A stretch of 63,469 bases of DNA from Rhodospirillaceae bacterium. Its GTDB lineage: Bacteria; Pseudomonadota; Alphaproteobacteria; Bin65. Both the position numbers and the translations under genes were made by a program. Position 1 is the stretch's first letter, and the number at the start of each line of letters is the position of its first letter. The DNA is taken from the NCBI GenBank assembly GCA_028819475.1, contig JAPPLJ010000042.1, forward strand, positions 1 through 63,469, read 5' to 3'. The notes below the pieces were generated by a model, which saw only the letters and a list, made by a program, of their open reading frames with translations, did no database searches and was not told the DNA's origin. Positions 41,186 to 49,093 of this stretch are shown here, piece after piece.

Positions 41186-41920
41186 ATGACAAGACAAGCC
41201 TTCGGGCTGGTCGCGATGCTGGCGATCGCCCTACTCCTTGACGCCCCGGCGGCAGCCGAAAGCGCCCCAGTCAAGAAGTCTAGGTCGGGCATCTGCCACT
41301 GCCCGGGCGGGCAGTATTACGGCAAGACGAAGAGCTTCACGCCGTTCAATTCCGTCAAGGCGTGCCTGGACAGCGGCGGCCGGCACCCAAAGCGCGGTCA
41401 GGGCGATTGCGGGAAGGCGGCGCCGGCCGGGAAGACCAAGGACGGGAAGCGGAGCGCTAGGCCCGCGACGCGGGCAAAGGACGGCGACACGCTCACCCTC
41501 AACGGCGTCACGGTGCGCTTGCAGGGCATCGACGCGCCGGAGTCCGGCCAGTCATGTCGGAACGCACGGGATCGCTCGTATCCCTGCGGGGCGACCGCCA
41601 CAGCGGCGCTCAGGCTGATGATGTCGGCTGGCGGTGTCCGGTGCGACTTCGAGCCAGAGACAGGCCGATACGGCCGCAGGATCGGATACTGCTACCTAGC
41701 TAGTCACAAGACAGCGCATTCTTGGTCCGCCATCGAGTCGAAATTGGTTGGATTCAAAGTCTGCCGCGTACAAGGCGTCGGCCATCCCGATCTACAACGA
41801 TCCGGTGCTCACAGGAACCGACACAAGGTCGACTCGGCTCATGCCAAATACAACTGTTCACAGTCTCTCTGTCGCGCTTCTGCCTGTTCCGCCGTGGCGC
41901 CTTGTCCGCGGCCGGGCTGA
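41186..41920 (+). CDS. Exported thermonuclease-like protein (SNase domain), probably C-terminally altered
   Basis: Preceded by GAGAGGAGG, the protein has a signal peptide (cleavage after APAAAES), a Cys-containing module SGICHCPGGQYYGKTKSFTP...ACLDSGGRHPKRGQGDC, and a staphylococcal-nuclease domain: KDGDTLTLNGVTVRLQGIDA with the active-site region, and GRYGRRIGYCYL. After about residue 172 (41700) the expected final SNase strands are missing and the sequence is unlike the family, so a frameshift or rearrangement has probably replaced the C-terminus. The first catalytic Asp and Arg (RLQGIDAPE) are present. Confidence 0.6.
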   Translation: MTRQAFGLVAMLAIALLLDAPAAAESAPVKKSRSGICHCPGGQYYGKTKSFTPFNSVKACLDSGGRHPKRGQGDCGKAAPAGKTKDGKRSARPATRAKDGDTLTLNGVTVRLQGIDAPESGQSCRNARDRSYPCGATATAALRLMMSAGGVRCDFEPETGRYGRRIGYCYLASHKTAHSWSAIESKLVGFKVCRVQGVGHPDLQRSGAHRNRHKVDSAHAKYNCSQSLCRASACSAVAPCPRPG

Positions 41921-42262
41921 CCGTCGCAATCCTCGGCAGGGCCTCGATTCTCCGATCAGCCCGAAGAAGCGGCGGGCGTCGCCGGTATTCGCACCGAAAG
42001 CGCGTGAGTTCAACCTGCTGTCCCTCGCTGGCTTCGTATGTCCCGGGATCCCGGCCGAACCCCGTGCGTGCTGTATCTGCGGGTGTCGTCATCTCGCCCA
42101 TAGCGGGAGCACCGGTCTCGCGTCAACCCGCTGGCGCCGCTTGATTTCTTCCGGCAACTCAAACCGCTGGACCGGACCGCCGTCATCGCACCGCAATCGC
42201 GCGGTTTCAACATCGGGTCCGCCCGTGTTCCCGGCTGTCGCCATCCACCGGCCAGGCCGAGT
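41921..42262. other. Gene-poor stretch after the nuclease
   Basis: Around 340 bases hold only overlapping, non-homologous open frames on both strands. It probably consists of rearranged fragments between the nuclease gene and the HU remnant. Confidence 0.4.
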
Positions 42263-42504
42263 TCACGACCTGCCGCTCGCATTCACGGCGTCCCTGAACG
42301 TCCTGCGCGGCCTGAACACCGAAAGGGTCGACGTCGCAATCGACACCGGTTCGCCCGTGCGTGGATTGTGTCCCGTATAGGCGGGGCGGTCTCTGGTTCC
42401 GAAGATCCCGAGGCTGGCGATCCGCACGTCCGGCAGAACGACGGCCAGCGCCGGTCGAACAGGTAACGGCAATTCTCCGCCGTTTCGATTCCATTGTCTG
42501 CGGT
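42263..42504 (-). pseudogene. Frameshifted HU/IHF-family gene remnant
   Basis: In one frame the minus strand encodes VVLPDVRIASLGIFGTRDRP, then TGHNPRTGEPVSIATS and FRPRRTFRDAVN, the C-terminal DNA-binding arm of HU/IHF proteins including the RNPxTGE hairpin tip. The upstream helices (IETAENCRYLFDR) are in another frame, joined at 42451, so a frameshift is present. No intact start was found. Confidence 0.5.
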
Positions 42505-42679
42505 CGCGCCTCTTTCCCGCCTGGGCTGCGCCTCCGGAGGGCCGCCCGGCCCGGAACCCAGGCACCCCGCGAACCCGAACCCGATCGCGGGTCGTCCTCC
42601 GCAACCTCCGTCACAACCGACCAAGACCGGACCGAACTCAACTGCCGCCCCCGATCAAAGCATCCCGACTCGCCTGAGC

Positions 42680-42931
42680 CTACCGACCCTCACGCTGTAA
42701 CCGCGCCGTCCGAGCATCCCGGCTCTCCCCCGAAACGGACAATTTGTCCTTTTGCACGACCCCGCCCGATCGCCGGACCGACGCCGCAAACCCCGACAGA
42801 TGATCCGCCAGCACCCCCTCAACAAGCGCCGACTTCGAGACCCCACACCCCGATGCTTCCGCCTCAAGACGAGAAGCCATCGCCGCCGGAAGCGTCAAGG
42901 ATAGCCGGGTCCTGTCAGAGCCTATCGCCAC
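42680..42931 (-). CDS. Ribbon-helix-helix DNA-binding protein
   Basis: A GTG at 42931, preceded by GGGAG at good distance, begins an 83-residue protein. Residues 7-45 (TRLSLTLPAAMASRLEAEAS, then SKSALVEGVLADHL) fit an RHH/CopG fold: a basic-hydrophobic beta strand followed by two helices. Such proteins are plasmid- or island-borne repressors. Three GTGCAC-core repeats lie directly upstream and could be its operator. Target genes are unknown. Confidence 0.6.
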   Translation of the reverse strand: MAIGSDRTRLSLTLPAAMASRLEAEASGCGVSKSALVEGVLADHLSGFAASVRRSGGVVQKDKLSVSGESRDARTARLQREGR

Positions 42932-42951
42932 CAAAAAATTCTCCCGCCCGC

Positions 42952-43005
42952 AAGGTGCACACCTGCACCCGTTCCAAGTGCACACCTTGCGGGGGTGTGC
43001 ACCCC
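42952..43005. repeat. Three GTGCAC-core repeats upstream of the RHH gene
   Basis: The 54-base block contains GGTGCACACC, AAGTGCACACCTT and GGGGTGTGCACCCC, i.e. three copies (the last inverted) of a GGTGCACACC motif spaced about 20 bases. It starts 21 bases upstream of the RHH start codon. Operator or iteron-like binding sites are the simplest reading. Confidence 0.75.
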
Positions 43006-43170
43006 AGGACCCCCCTCGTGCGAGGATGTCCCGAAGATGGACGCCGGGTAAGCGTCCGGCCTGACTGGCCTTGTGGCGGGTCTATGCGAAGCCGCAGTTT
43101 CCGATGGGATGTTCCGAAGGTCGATGGTGTCCACCATCGGTTAGTGGACACTATCGGAGGAGGCTTTGCG

Positions 43171-43515
43171 GTGGCGCGTCGGACACGCCGTTTCTGGTCG
43201 AAGGATGAGGTGCGCCGGATTGTGGCGCAGACCTATGCGCCGGGCGTTTCGGTATCCCAGGTCGGGCGCCGCTACGACGTCAACGCCAATCTGATCTTCA
43301 AGTGGCGCCGCGATCCGTGCTACCGGCCGATGGAAGGCGGCGAGAACGCGCCATCCTTCCTGCCGGTGGAGGTGGTGGCGGATCCGGCTGCGGCGCCGCA
43401 CCCGGCGTCGGACGGTTCGATCGAGATTGCGCTGCCGAGCGGTCACCGGGTGAGCGCGAGCGGGTCGTTCGACGTGGACGCGCTGTGCCGGGTGGTGCGG
43501 GCGCTGGGCGGATGA
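43171..43515 (+). CDS. tnpA: IS66 family accessory protein TnpA (OrfA)
   Basis: A GTG at 43171 with ribosome-binding site GGAGGAGG starts a 114-residue protein with the helix-turn-helix [37 protein letters not shown] typical of IS66 OrfA, ending [10 protein letters not shown]...[12 protein letters not shown]. It overlaps tnpB by 4 bases. A long in-frame extension upstream is not homologous. Confidence 0.88.
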   Translation: MARRTRRFWSKDEVRRIVAQTYAPGVSVSQVGRRYDVNANLIFKWRRDPCYRPMEGGENAPSFLPVEVVADPAAAPHPASDGSIEIALPSGHRVSASGSFDVDALCRVVRALGG

Positions 43516-43859
43516 TCCCGGTCCCATCCTCGACCCGGGTATGGCTGGCGAGCGGCGTGACGAACATGCGCAAGGGCTTCCCGGGCCTCGCGGCGCAGGC
43601 CGAACGGGTGCTCAAGGCGGATCCTTATTCCGGGCATCTGTTCGCGTTCCGTGGACGCCGGGGCGACCTGGTGAAGATGATCTGGTGGAACGGCCAGGGG
43701 GCGTGCCTGTTCGCCAAGCGTCTGGAGCGCGGCCGTTTCGTGTGGCCGGCGGCGTCCGGCGGCAAGGTGACGGTGACGCCGGCACAGCTGTCGATGCTGC
43801 TGGAAGGGATCGACTGGCGGGCGCCGGTTCGCACCTGGAGGCCATTGGCCGCGGGATGA
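43512..43859 (+). CDS. tnpB: IS66 family accessory protein TnpB (OrfB)
   Basis: The 115-residue protein has the highly conserved IS66 Orf2 motifs [40 protein letters not shown] and [19 protein letters not shown]. It is required for IS66 transposition. Start codon overlaps the tnpA stop. Confidence 0.93.
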   Translation: MIPVPSSTRVWLASGVTNMRKGFPGLAAQAERVLKADPYSGHLFAFRGRRGDLVKMIWWNGQGACLFAKRLERGRFVWPAASGGKVTVTPAQLSMLLEGIDWRAPVRTWRPLAAG

Positions 43860-43933
43860 TTCATCGTTTAATAACAATGAGTTGACTGTCATTTTGGCTT
43901 TCCTTCGGCAGCCCTTTCGGGTAGGATGCGGCC

Positions 43934-44449
43934 ATGCTCGAAGCGGCGCATTCCCTGCCCGACGACATCGCCGCGCTGAAGGCGATGGTGCTGGCCTCGC
44001 GGGCCGAGCTGGCGGCGCGGGACGCCGAGCTGCGCAACCGCGATCTGTTGATCGAGAAGCTCAAGCACCAGCTTGCGGGTCTGCGCCGCCAGCGCTTCGG
44101 GACGGCCTCTGAGACCCTCGACCAGCTCGAGCTCGGGCCGGAGGACGAGGAGATCGCGCGGGCGGCCGAGGCGCCGCCCGAGCCGACTCCCGCCTCGAAG
44201 AAGCAACCGAAGCGCCGTCCCCTGCCGGACCACCTGCCGCGCGAGGAGACAGTTCTCGCGCCGGGCGAGCGCTGCACCGACTACGGCGGCCGCCTCAAGC
44301 GGCTCGGCGAGGACGTGACGGAGGAGCTGGAGTACATCCCCGGCCGCTTCGTGGTGAAGCGCATCGTCCGTCCGCGCCTGTGTAGCGAGTCGAAATACTT
44401 GGAGTCGGAAGCCAAAACCCTGGAGTCGTTGCTAGCGAATCGCAGATAA
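43934..44449 (+). pseudogene. tnpC: IS66 transposase TnpC, 5' fragment
   Basis: The frame encodes the N-terminal coiled coil (ALKAMVLASRAELAARDAEL, LIEKLKHQLAGLRRQRFG) and the segment PLPDHLPREETVLAPGERCT...YIPGRFVVKRIVRPRL. The zinc-finger continuation and the whole DDE domain are lost; the last 23 codons are chimeric. Not functional as a transposase. Confidence 0.88.
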
Positions 44450-44476
44450 CCGAGTCGAAACCCTGGAGTGGGAAGC
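44387..44476. repeat. Direct repeat at the IS66 break point
   Basis: GAGTCGAAATACTTGGAGTC (from 44387) and GAGTCGAAACCCTGGAGTG (from 44452) are imperfect direct copies, both continuing with GGAAGC. A further CCCTGGAGTCG lies between them. They sit exactly where IS66 homology ends. Confidence 0.7.
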
Positions 44477-44543
44477 GGCTGTGAATGTCCATTTGAAAGA
44501 TGCTTCAGCGCCCATCTTCGTCGGCGCTTAATATCGTCCGGCA

Positions 44544-45311
44544 TCAGCGCCAATTTAAAGGCGCGCCGAACGATACCAAGCGCCGACGCGCTCGGCCTGC
44601 CAACGCCCACGCTACTACCCCGAGCGTCGGCAACAAGCGGGCAATCCTGTTTCCTTTCCAGCGCTTCTCACCGTCAACCCTGCTGCTCCCGGTGTCGCTC
44701 CCTACCTGCTCATAAGGCAAATGCCGGATCGCGGCCGGAACCGCTTGCAGCGGCTTAATACGGCGCGCGAAGGCGGAGTTCGTCAGATTGAACAACAGGT
44801 GGTCTATCGGCAACGGCGTTTCCGGTGCCAAGGCTGAGACCTCTGCGGCGGTGCGGCGGTCGACCATGTAGCCGTAGGCCCCAAGATGGGAGCGTAAAAT
44901 TGGCTTTAACTCCCGTCCATCCGGTGTGCAGCCGACCGGGCGGCCCAACCATATCCGCTTGTGCTCCTGGATCGTGCTGTCCAGCTTCACTAGGCCGTGA
45001 CCCTTCGGCCACCAATCCAAAGACGAAAAAATCAGGGCTGACACGGTGGGGCTGACCTCAACATCTTCTTCCAGAATAAGCGCCGCCGCTGCGCCGGTAT
45101 CGAGGAAGGCCGCCATTGCCTTGTAGTGGCTGCGCGCGCAGGCGACGTGGCCTGCCCCCATTCTCAGGATTGCCGGATCGCCATCAAGCGCCTGTCCGTC
45201 GATGGCCGGGATGCGGGTGAACGCCAAGCCGATCCGATCCAGGGCGCCGGTTATGGTCGCAAGTCTGTCCGGCCGGCGCTCCAAGTTAATGACAAATACC
45301 GGTAACTGCAT
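44544..45311 (-). CDS. Glycosyltransferase family 25 (LPS-type)
   Basis: The 255-residue protein starts MQLPVFVINLERRPDRLATI, the family-25 hallmark, with IPAIDG, GHVACARSHYKAM, LILEEDVEVSP (the metal-binding E-D) and GAYGYMVDRRTA. These enzymes add sugars to lipooligosaccharide or similar glycans. The ATG at 45311 was chosen because the family begins at this motif. It stands alone in the island between the broken IS66 and other fragments. Confidence 0.88.
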   Translation of the reverse strand: MQLPVFVINLERRPDRLATITGALDRIGLAFTRIPAIDGQALDGDPAILRMGAGHVACARSHYKAMAAFLDTGAAAALILEEDVEVSPTVSALIFSSLDWWPKGHGLVKLDSTIQEHKRIWLGRPVGCTPDGRELKPILRSHLGAYGYMVDRRTAAEVSALAPETPLPIDHLLFNLTNSAFARRIKPLQAVPAAIRHLPYEQVGSDTGSSRVDGEKRWKGNRIARLLPTLGVVAWALAGRARRRLVSFGAPLNWR

Positions 45312-45417
45312 TGAGACAGCCGTAACGAGCCGCTGAGCATCCCCGCTGCGCTCAGTTCGCGCGAATTCACACGGCGCGCGACGAGCGGTCAATATTTTTC
45401 CGCGGTCGCGGCGGCCT

Positions 45418-45885
45418 CTATGTCTCGACCGAGATTGAACCGTTCGCAGCCACGTCGAGATCGACCGCAAATTCCGTCGGGCCGCACAGGTTGCGCGTCG
45501 TTATCGTCAGCTGCACGCGGCCCGCGTAGGCGTCGGCAAACTTGAAGCGGATAATCATGGGGTCTTCATCGTCGGCCGGGAGCACGCTGGCGGCCAACAC
45601 CTGACCCACGAGGCTCGAGCCGTCCAAACTGGCGATGCCGTGGTCGGCGCTGACCGGGCCGGGAATCTCCATATCGGCTTCCGGGTGCTCGGCGCGGAGC
45701 GTCACGGTGCGGCCGCTGATGCCGTAGGTGACGACAGGCGTGTTGAGCGGGCTGACAGCCTCGACCGCCGCCTTCGCCGCGTCGAAAGCCGCCTTGGCGT
45801 TGGCGGCGCCGGACTCAGTGTCCCGGTACAGCTTGCGCGGTGACGAAGACGGTGGTCGAGGACGGCGGCGGGCCGGGCATCGCAC
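45418..45885 (-). CDS. Protein of unknown function, probably 5'-truncated
   Basis: The convincing part begins at about 45835 (KLYRDTESGAANAKAAFDAA) and has a helical alanine-rich start followed by beta-rich segments (NTPVVTYGISGRTVTLRAEH, VQLTITTRNLCGPTEFAVDL). The upstream residues are low-complexity and overlap the start of the divergent SH3 gene, so the natural 5' end is probably lost at a junction near 45838. It could be from a phage structural protein, without firm support. Confidence 0.45.
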   Translation of the reverse strand: MRCPARRRPRPPSSSPRKLYRDTESGAANAKAAFDAAKAAVEAVSPLNTPVVTYGISGRTVTLRAEHPEADMEIPGPVSADHGIASLDGSSLVGQVLAASVLPADDEDPMIIRFKFADAYAGRVQLTITTRNLCGPTEFAVDLDVAANGSISVET

Positions 45886-46511
45886 CGCTGGACCGGCGCA
45901 TGGCGGCGCGCACCCGCGTCAACCTGCGCGCCGGGCCGGGCACGAACCACCGGGTCGTCGGGTCGCTCTTAGCCGGCCAAGCGGTGCAGGCGACCGGCCG
46001 CACCGGCGCCTGGCTGCGCATCGCAAGGCCGGGCGGGGGCGCCGCCTTCGTGCACGGTCGGTTCATGGTCGCGTCGGCGGGCTCTCAGGCCCCGGCGCAG
46101 CAGGGCCGCGGGGTCGCCGCCGGCCCGTCGCCGAAATGCGCCGGGATGGGCAAGGGCGCGAAGTGCTGGCTCGAACTCGCCAACAAGCCCGGCTGCCGTG
46201 TTTTCCTTGGCTCTTACAGGCCGGGGCAGAGGGTGACCTGTTCCGGGGCCTGTTCCGGTGGCGTCGCCGTCGGACGGGGAACGTGGAGATGGAAACCATC
46301 CGGCGGCTATCTCACCGAATTGACGGGCACGCTGGTCCGCGGCAAGCGGCATGGAAGGTGGGTCTTCCGCTTCAAGGACGGGAGTACCGCCGAAGGTCCC
46401 TATGTGAACGGCCAGGCGCACGGCCGGTGGGTCTCCCGCTGGCCCGACGGTGATTGCATGGTCAATCGCTATAGCCACGGCAAGAGCAGCGGGCGGTCCT
46501 CCAAATGCTGA
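45840..46511 (+). CDS. SH3-domain and MORN-repeat protein, probably 5'-truncated
   Basis: After a GTG at 45840 residues 20-75 form a bacterial SH3 domain (RTRVNLRAGPGTNHRVVGSL, TGRTGAWLRIA...AFVHGRFM). The C-terminal part has two MORN-like repeats (GKRHGRWVFRFKDGSTAEGP, NGQAHGRWVSRWPDGDC). Proteins with this C-terminus usually have a large N-terminal enzymatic or signal-peptide region, absent here. The gene starts at the same junction at which the divergent gene breaks, so it is likely a 3' fragment. Confidence 0.6.
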   Translation: MTKTVVEDGGGPGIAPLDRRMAARTRVNLRAGPGTNHRVVGSLLAGQAVQATGRTGAWLRIARPGGGAAFVHGRFMVASAGSQAPAQQGRGVAAGPSPKCAGMGKGAKCWLELANKPGCRVFLGSYRPGQRVTCSGACSGGVAVGRGTWRWKPSGGYLTELTGTLVRGKRHGRWVFRFKDGSTAEGPYVNGQAHGRWVSRWPDGDCMVNRYSHGKSSGRSSKC

Positions 46512-46529
46512 CCGCGCGGCCCCGGCGCG

Positions 46530-46889
46530 CTATTTCCCGATGCAGAAATCCCAGAAGATCAGGTCGAGCAGGTCTTCGACGTCGGTCCGGCCGATCAGCC
46601 GGTCCATGGCGCGGAGCGCAAGGCGCAGGTCTTCGGCGGTGAGTTCGGCCTCGGTGGCGGCGAGCGCGCGCTCCAGCGCGGCCGACGCATCCTCCAGGCA
46701 TTGCCGGTGGCGCAGCCGGGTCAGGGCCGGGTGTTCGGCCGCGCCCATCGCCGCCGTCACCCGGCCCCCGATCGCCGCCAGCAGCCCGCCGATGCCGTCC
46801 CCGGTCCGGGCGCTGACGCCGAGATCGGCGCCGGGCGGTGGCGGCGCGAGGTCGGTCTTGTTGGCGACGGCCAGCACCCGGTCCGGTCC
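46530..46889 (-). pseudogene. mnmE: 3' fragment of tRNA-modification GTPase MnmE
   Basis: The frame encodes the G4 motif of the GTPase (VLAVANKTDL), the helical domain (TRLRHRQCLEDASAALERAL, LTAEDLRLALRAMDRLIGRT) and the invariant MnmE tail LIFWDFCIGK. The N-terminal domain and the P-loop are absent; homology breaks at about 46890. MnmE acts with MnmG in U34 modification, so an intact copy must exist elsewhere. The end of mnmE is a known insertion site for some genomic islands (for example SGI1). Confidence 0.85.
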
Positions 46890-47150
46890 GGCGGCTTTCC
46901 GCTCGATTTTTCCTTTCCAGAGATGGGAGGCGCAGCGTGATATCGTTTACAATCACCGGGGACAGTACCGGGAGATTTGCTTCGGGACTCACGATCGAGT
47001 TTCGGAACCCGAACAGCCTTACCATGCGAGGGAGATCCTCCGATTTAGGATACCTTCGCTGCCGGTAGTCGGGCGGAGCGGCGGCAAAACGGATGATGGC
47101 GTCCGCCGCGCTCAAGGGCATGATCGCCGATTTTCGCCCGCGCGCCGCCC

Positions 47151-48175
47151 CTATTCGTGCAAGGCCTCGTTCAACCGCCAGTAGGCGTCGGTCCCCTGGA
47201 TTCTCTTATTTCGCTTCTTTGCCACGTCGAACGGCGTAAGGCCGTTCTTGCTTTTCGCCTTGGCGTTCGTCTTCGCATCGAGCAGGACATGCACCGCGCC
47301 CGGCGTGCCGGCTGCCGCGGCGATGTGCAAAGGAGTCCCGGCGTTCTCCTCGCGGGCGTCGACCTTGGCGCCGGACGCGATCAAGGCTTTCATCATCTCG
47401 ACGTTGCCGTAAGCCGCCGCAAAATGCAGACGGGTCCAGCCTTTGTCGCTGCGGGCGTCGACCTTCTTCCCGCTGCGGACGCAGCGTTTCACGTCGGCAG
47501 CGGTCCCGTACTTCCAAAAATTCCTCTCCATCCAGTTCGCGCAATCCCGCGCCACGGAGCCCATCCGCTCATACAGCTTCTTTCGGGCGTCCGACAGGAT
47601 TTTGGTTATCTCCGCGTTGCCATTGGCCGTTGCGATTTCTAGTAGGTTCCGTTGGTATCGATCTCGGGCGGTAATGTCCGCGCCGGCGGCGATAAGAGCC
47701 TCCACGTTTCCGATCTTTCCGGCCAATACCGCCGAATGCAGCGCCGTTCCCATGTCACGATGCATACGTCCGCACCGTTGGCAATCGCTCTTTGCATCGA
47801 CTTTCGCACCGGCGTCGATCAGCGCCCTCACCGCTTCCGGCCTGCCGTAAACCGCCGCTACATGCAGCGTATACCTCTGGATGCCGCTCTTGCGATATTT
47901 CTTCACCCTGTATGCGAGGCAGCGCCGCACGTCCGCTGCGCCGGCCCGCTTCCAGAATTCGCGAAAATCACCAGCAAAACCAATGCCGTCCAAGTCTTCG
48001 CAGCTGACATGCGCCTTCGCGCCGGCGGCCATCAGGACGCTTGCCGTCCGGGCGTTCCCTTTCTTCTGCGCGATGCTCAGCGCGGTTCGGTTATCCTCTG
48101 TCCTCGCCGCAAAATCCGCACCGCCCACAAGGAGCGCTTTCACCGCTTCCGCACTGCCGTGCTCCGCCGCTGCTT
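47151..48175 (-). pseudogene. Ankyrin-repeat protein, N-terminus cut by IS21
   Basis: At least six ankyrin repeats are visible (for example EAVKALLVGGADFAARTEDN, TLHVAAVYGRPEAVRALIDA, RLHFAAAYGNVEMMKALIAS, TPLHIAAAAGTPGAVHVLLD). Two cap-like motifs, FWKRAGAADVRRCL and FWKYGTAADVKRCV, precede repeat groups. The frame runs without a stop into the IS21 end at 48176, so the natural start is lost; a GTG at 48143 could only give a shortened product. No N-terminal half is found beyond the IS. Confidence 0.8.
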
Positions 48176-48245
48176 TGTCAATCGGCGTTCAAAGTTGACC
48201 CCTGATCGGCGTCGAATATTGACCCCTCTGGAGGTTGTCCCGGTA

Positions 48246-48325
48246 GTCAACAGGAGGGCCCCGCGCGGCTCCGCGTAGCGCCTCGCGATACGTGGAGCGG
48301 AGCCGCGTGGGAGGTGCCTGTTGAC
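48246..48325. repeat. Long imperfect inverted repeat inside IS21
   Basis: GTCAACAGG...CGCGGCTCCGCG is matched about 50 bases later by its near-complement CGGAGCCGCG...CCTGTTGAC, giving an 80-nt imperfect hairpin downstream of istB. It may terminate istAB transcription or block transcription entering from outside. Confidence 0.75.
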
Positions 48326-48364
48326 CCACCTGGGCAACCGGGCCGCCGGCACGGCATCGCCGGG

Positions 48365-49093
48365 TCACGATCGATGTTTGAAGCGCCAGCTCTCGTTGCC
48401 GGTTTCGACGATTTCGCAATGATGGGTCAGGTGGTCGAGGAGCGCGGTGGTCATCTTGGGATCGCCGAACACGGAGGGCCATTCTCCGAAGGCGAGGTTG
48501 GTGGTGATGATGATCGAGGTGCGCTCGTAGAGCCGGCTCATCAGGTGGAACAGCAGCTGCCCTCCGGCCTGGGCGAAGGGCAGATAGCCGAGTTCGTCGA
48601 GGACGACGAAGTCGCGCCGGGCGATCTGCTCGGCGATACGCCCCTGGCGCCTGGCCCGATGTTCGGCCTCGAGCAGATTGACCAGGTCGACGGTGTTGTA
48701 GCAACGCCCGCGGCAGCCCTGCCGGATGCAGGCGCGCACGATGGCGACGGCAAGATGGGTCTTGCCGCTTCCGGTTCCGCCTACCAGGACGAGATTGCGC
48801 TTGCCCTCCAGGAAGGCGCCAGTGACCAGTTCCTGGATCAGGGCCTCGTTGACCGGGGAGGCCGAGAAGTCGAAGTCCGCCAGCTCCTTGGCCATCGGCA
48901 GCTTTGCGCTCGCCATCTGGTATTTGATCGAGCGCGCCGTCTTGTCGGCGATCTCGGCTTGCAGCAGCGCGGCGATGATCTTCGGCACCGGATGACGGCG
49001 TTTGATGCCGTCGGCGAGGATATCGTCGTAGGCGGCCTTCATGCCCGACAGCTTGAGGGCGGTCATCATCGCCAGCACGTCATGACGCTCCAT
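48365..49093 (-). CDS. istB: IS21 helper ATPase IstB
   Basis: The 242-residue AAA+ protein has Walker [15 protein letters not shown], Walker [14 protein letters not shown] and the IstB-specific start [20 protein letters not shown]. IstB assembles on target DNA and stimulates IstA. It overlaps the end of istA by 14 bases. Confidence 0.96.
   Translation of the reverse strand: MERHDVLAMMTALKLSGMKAAYDDILADGIKRRHPVPKIIAALLQAEIADKTARSIKYQMASAKLPMAKELADFDFSASPVNEALIQELVTGAFLEGKRNLVLVGGTGSGKTHLAVAIVRACIRQGCRGRCYNTVDLVNLLEAEHRARRQGRIAEQIARRDFVVLDELGYLPFAQAGGQLLFHLMSRLYERTSIIITTNLAFGEWPSVFGDPKMTTALLDHLTHHCEIVETGNESWRFKHRS

Larger units (their letters stand above)
43048..44380 (+). mobile_element. Truncated IS66-family element
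   Basis: The left end begins GTAAGCGTCCGG, the IS66-type terminal inverted repeat. It is followed by tnpA, tnpB and the first third of tnpC. Homology to TnpC stops near 44380, and no right terminal repeat follows, so the 3' two-thirds of the element is deleted. Confidence 0.85.

Noticed and set aside
44500..44758. Plus-strand open frames over the glycosyltransferase gene
   Set aside because: They are antisense to the clear family-25 glycosyltransferase coding sequence.
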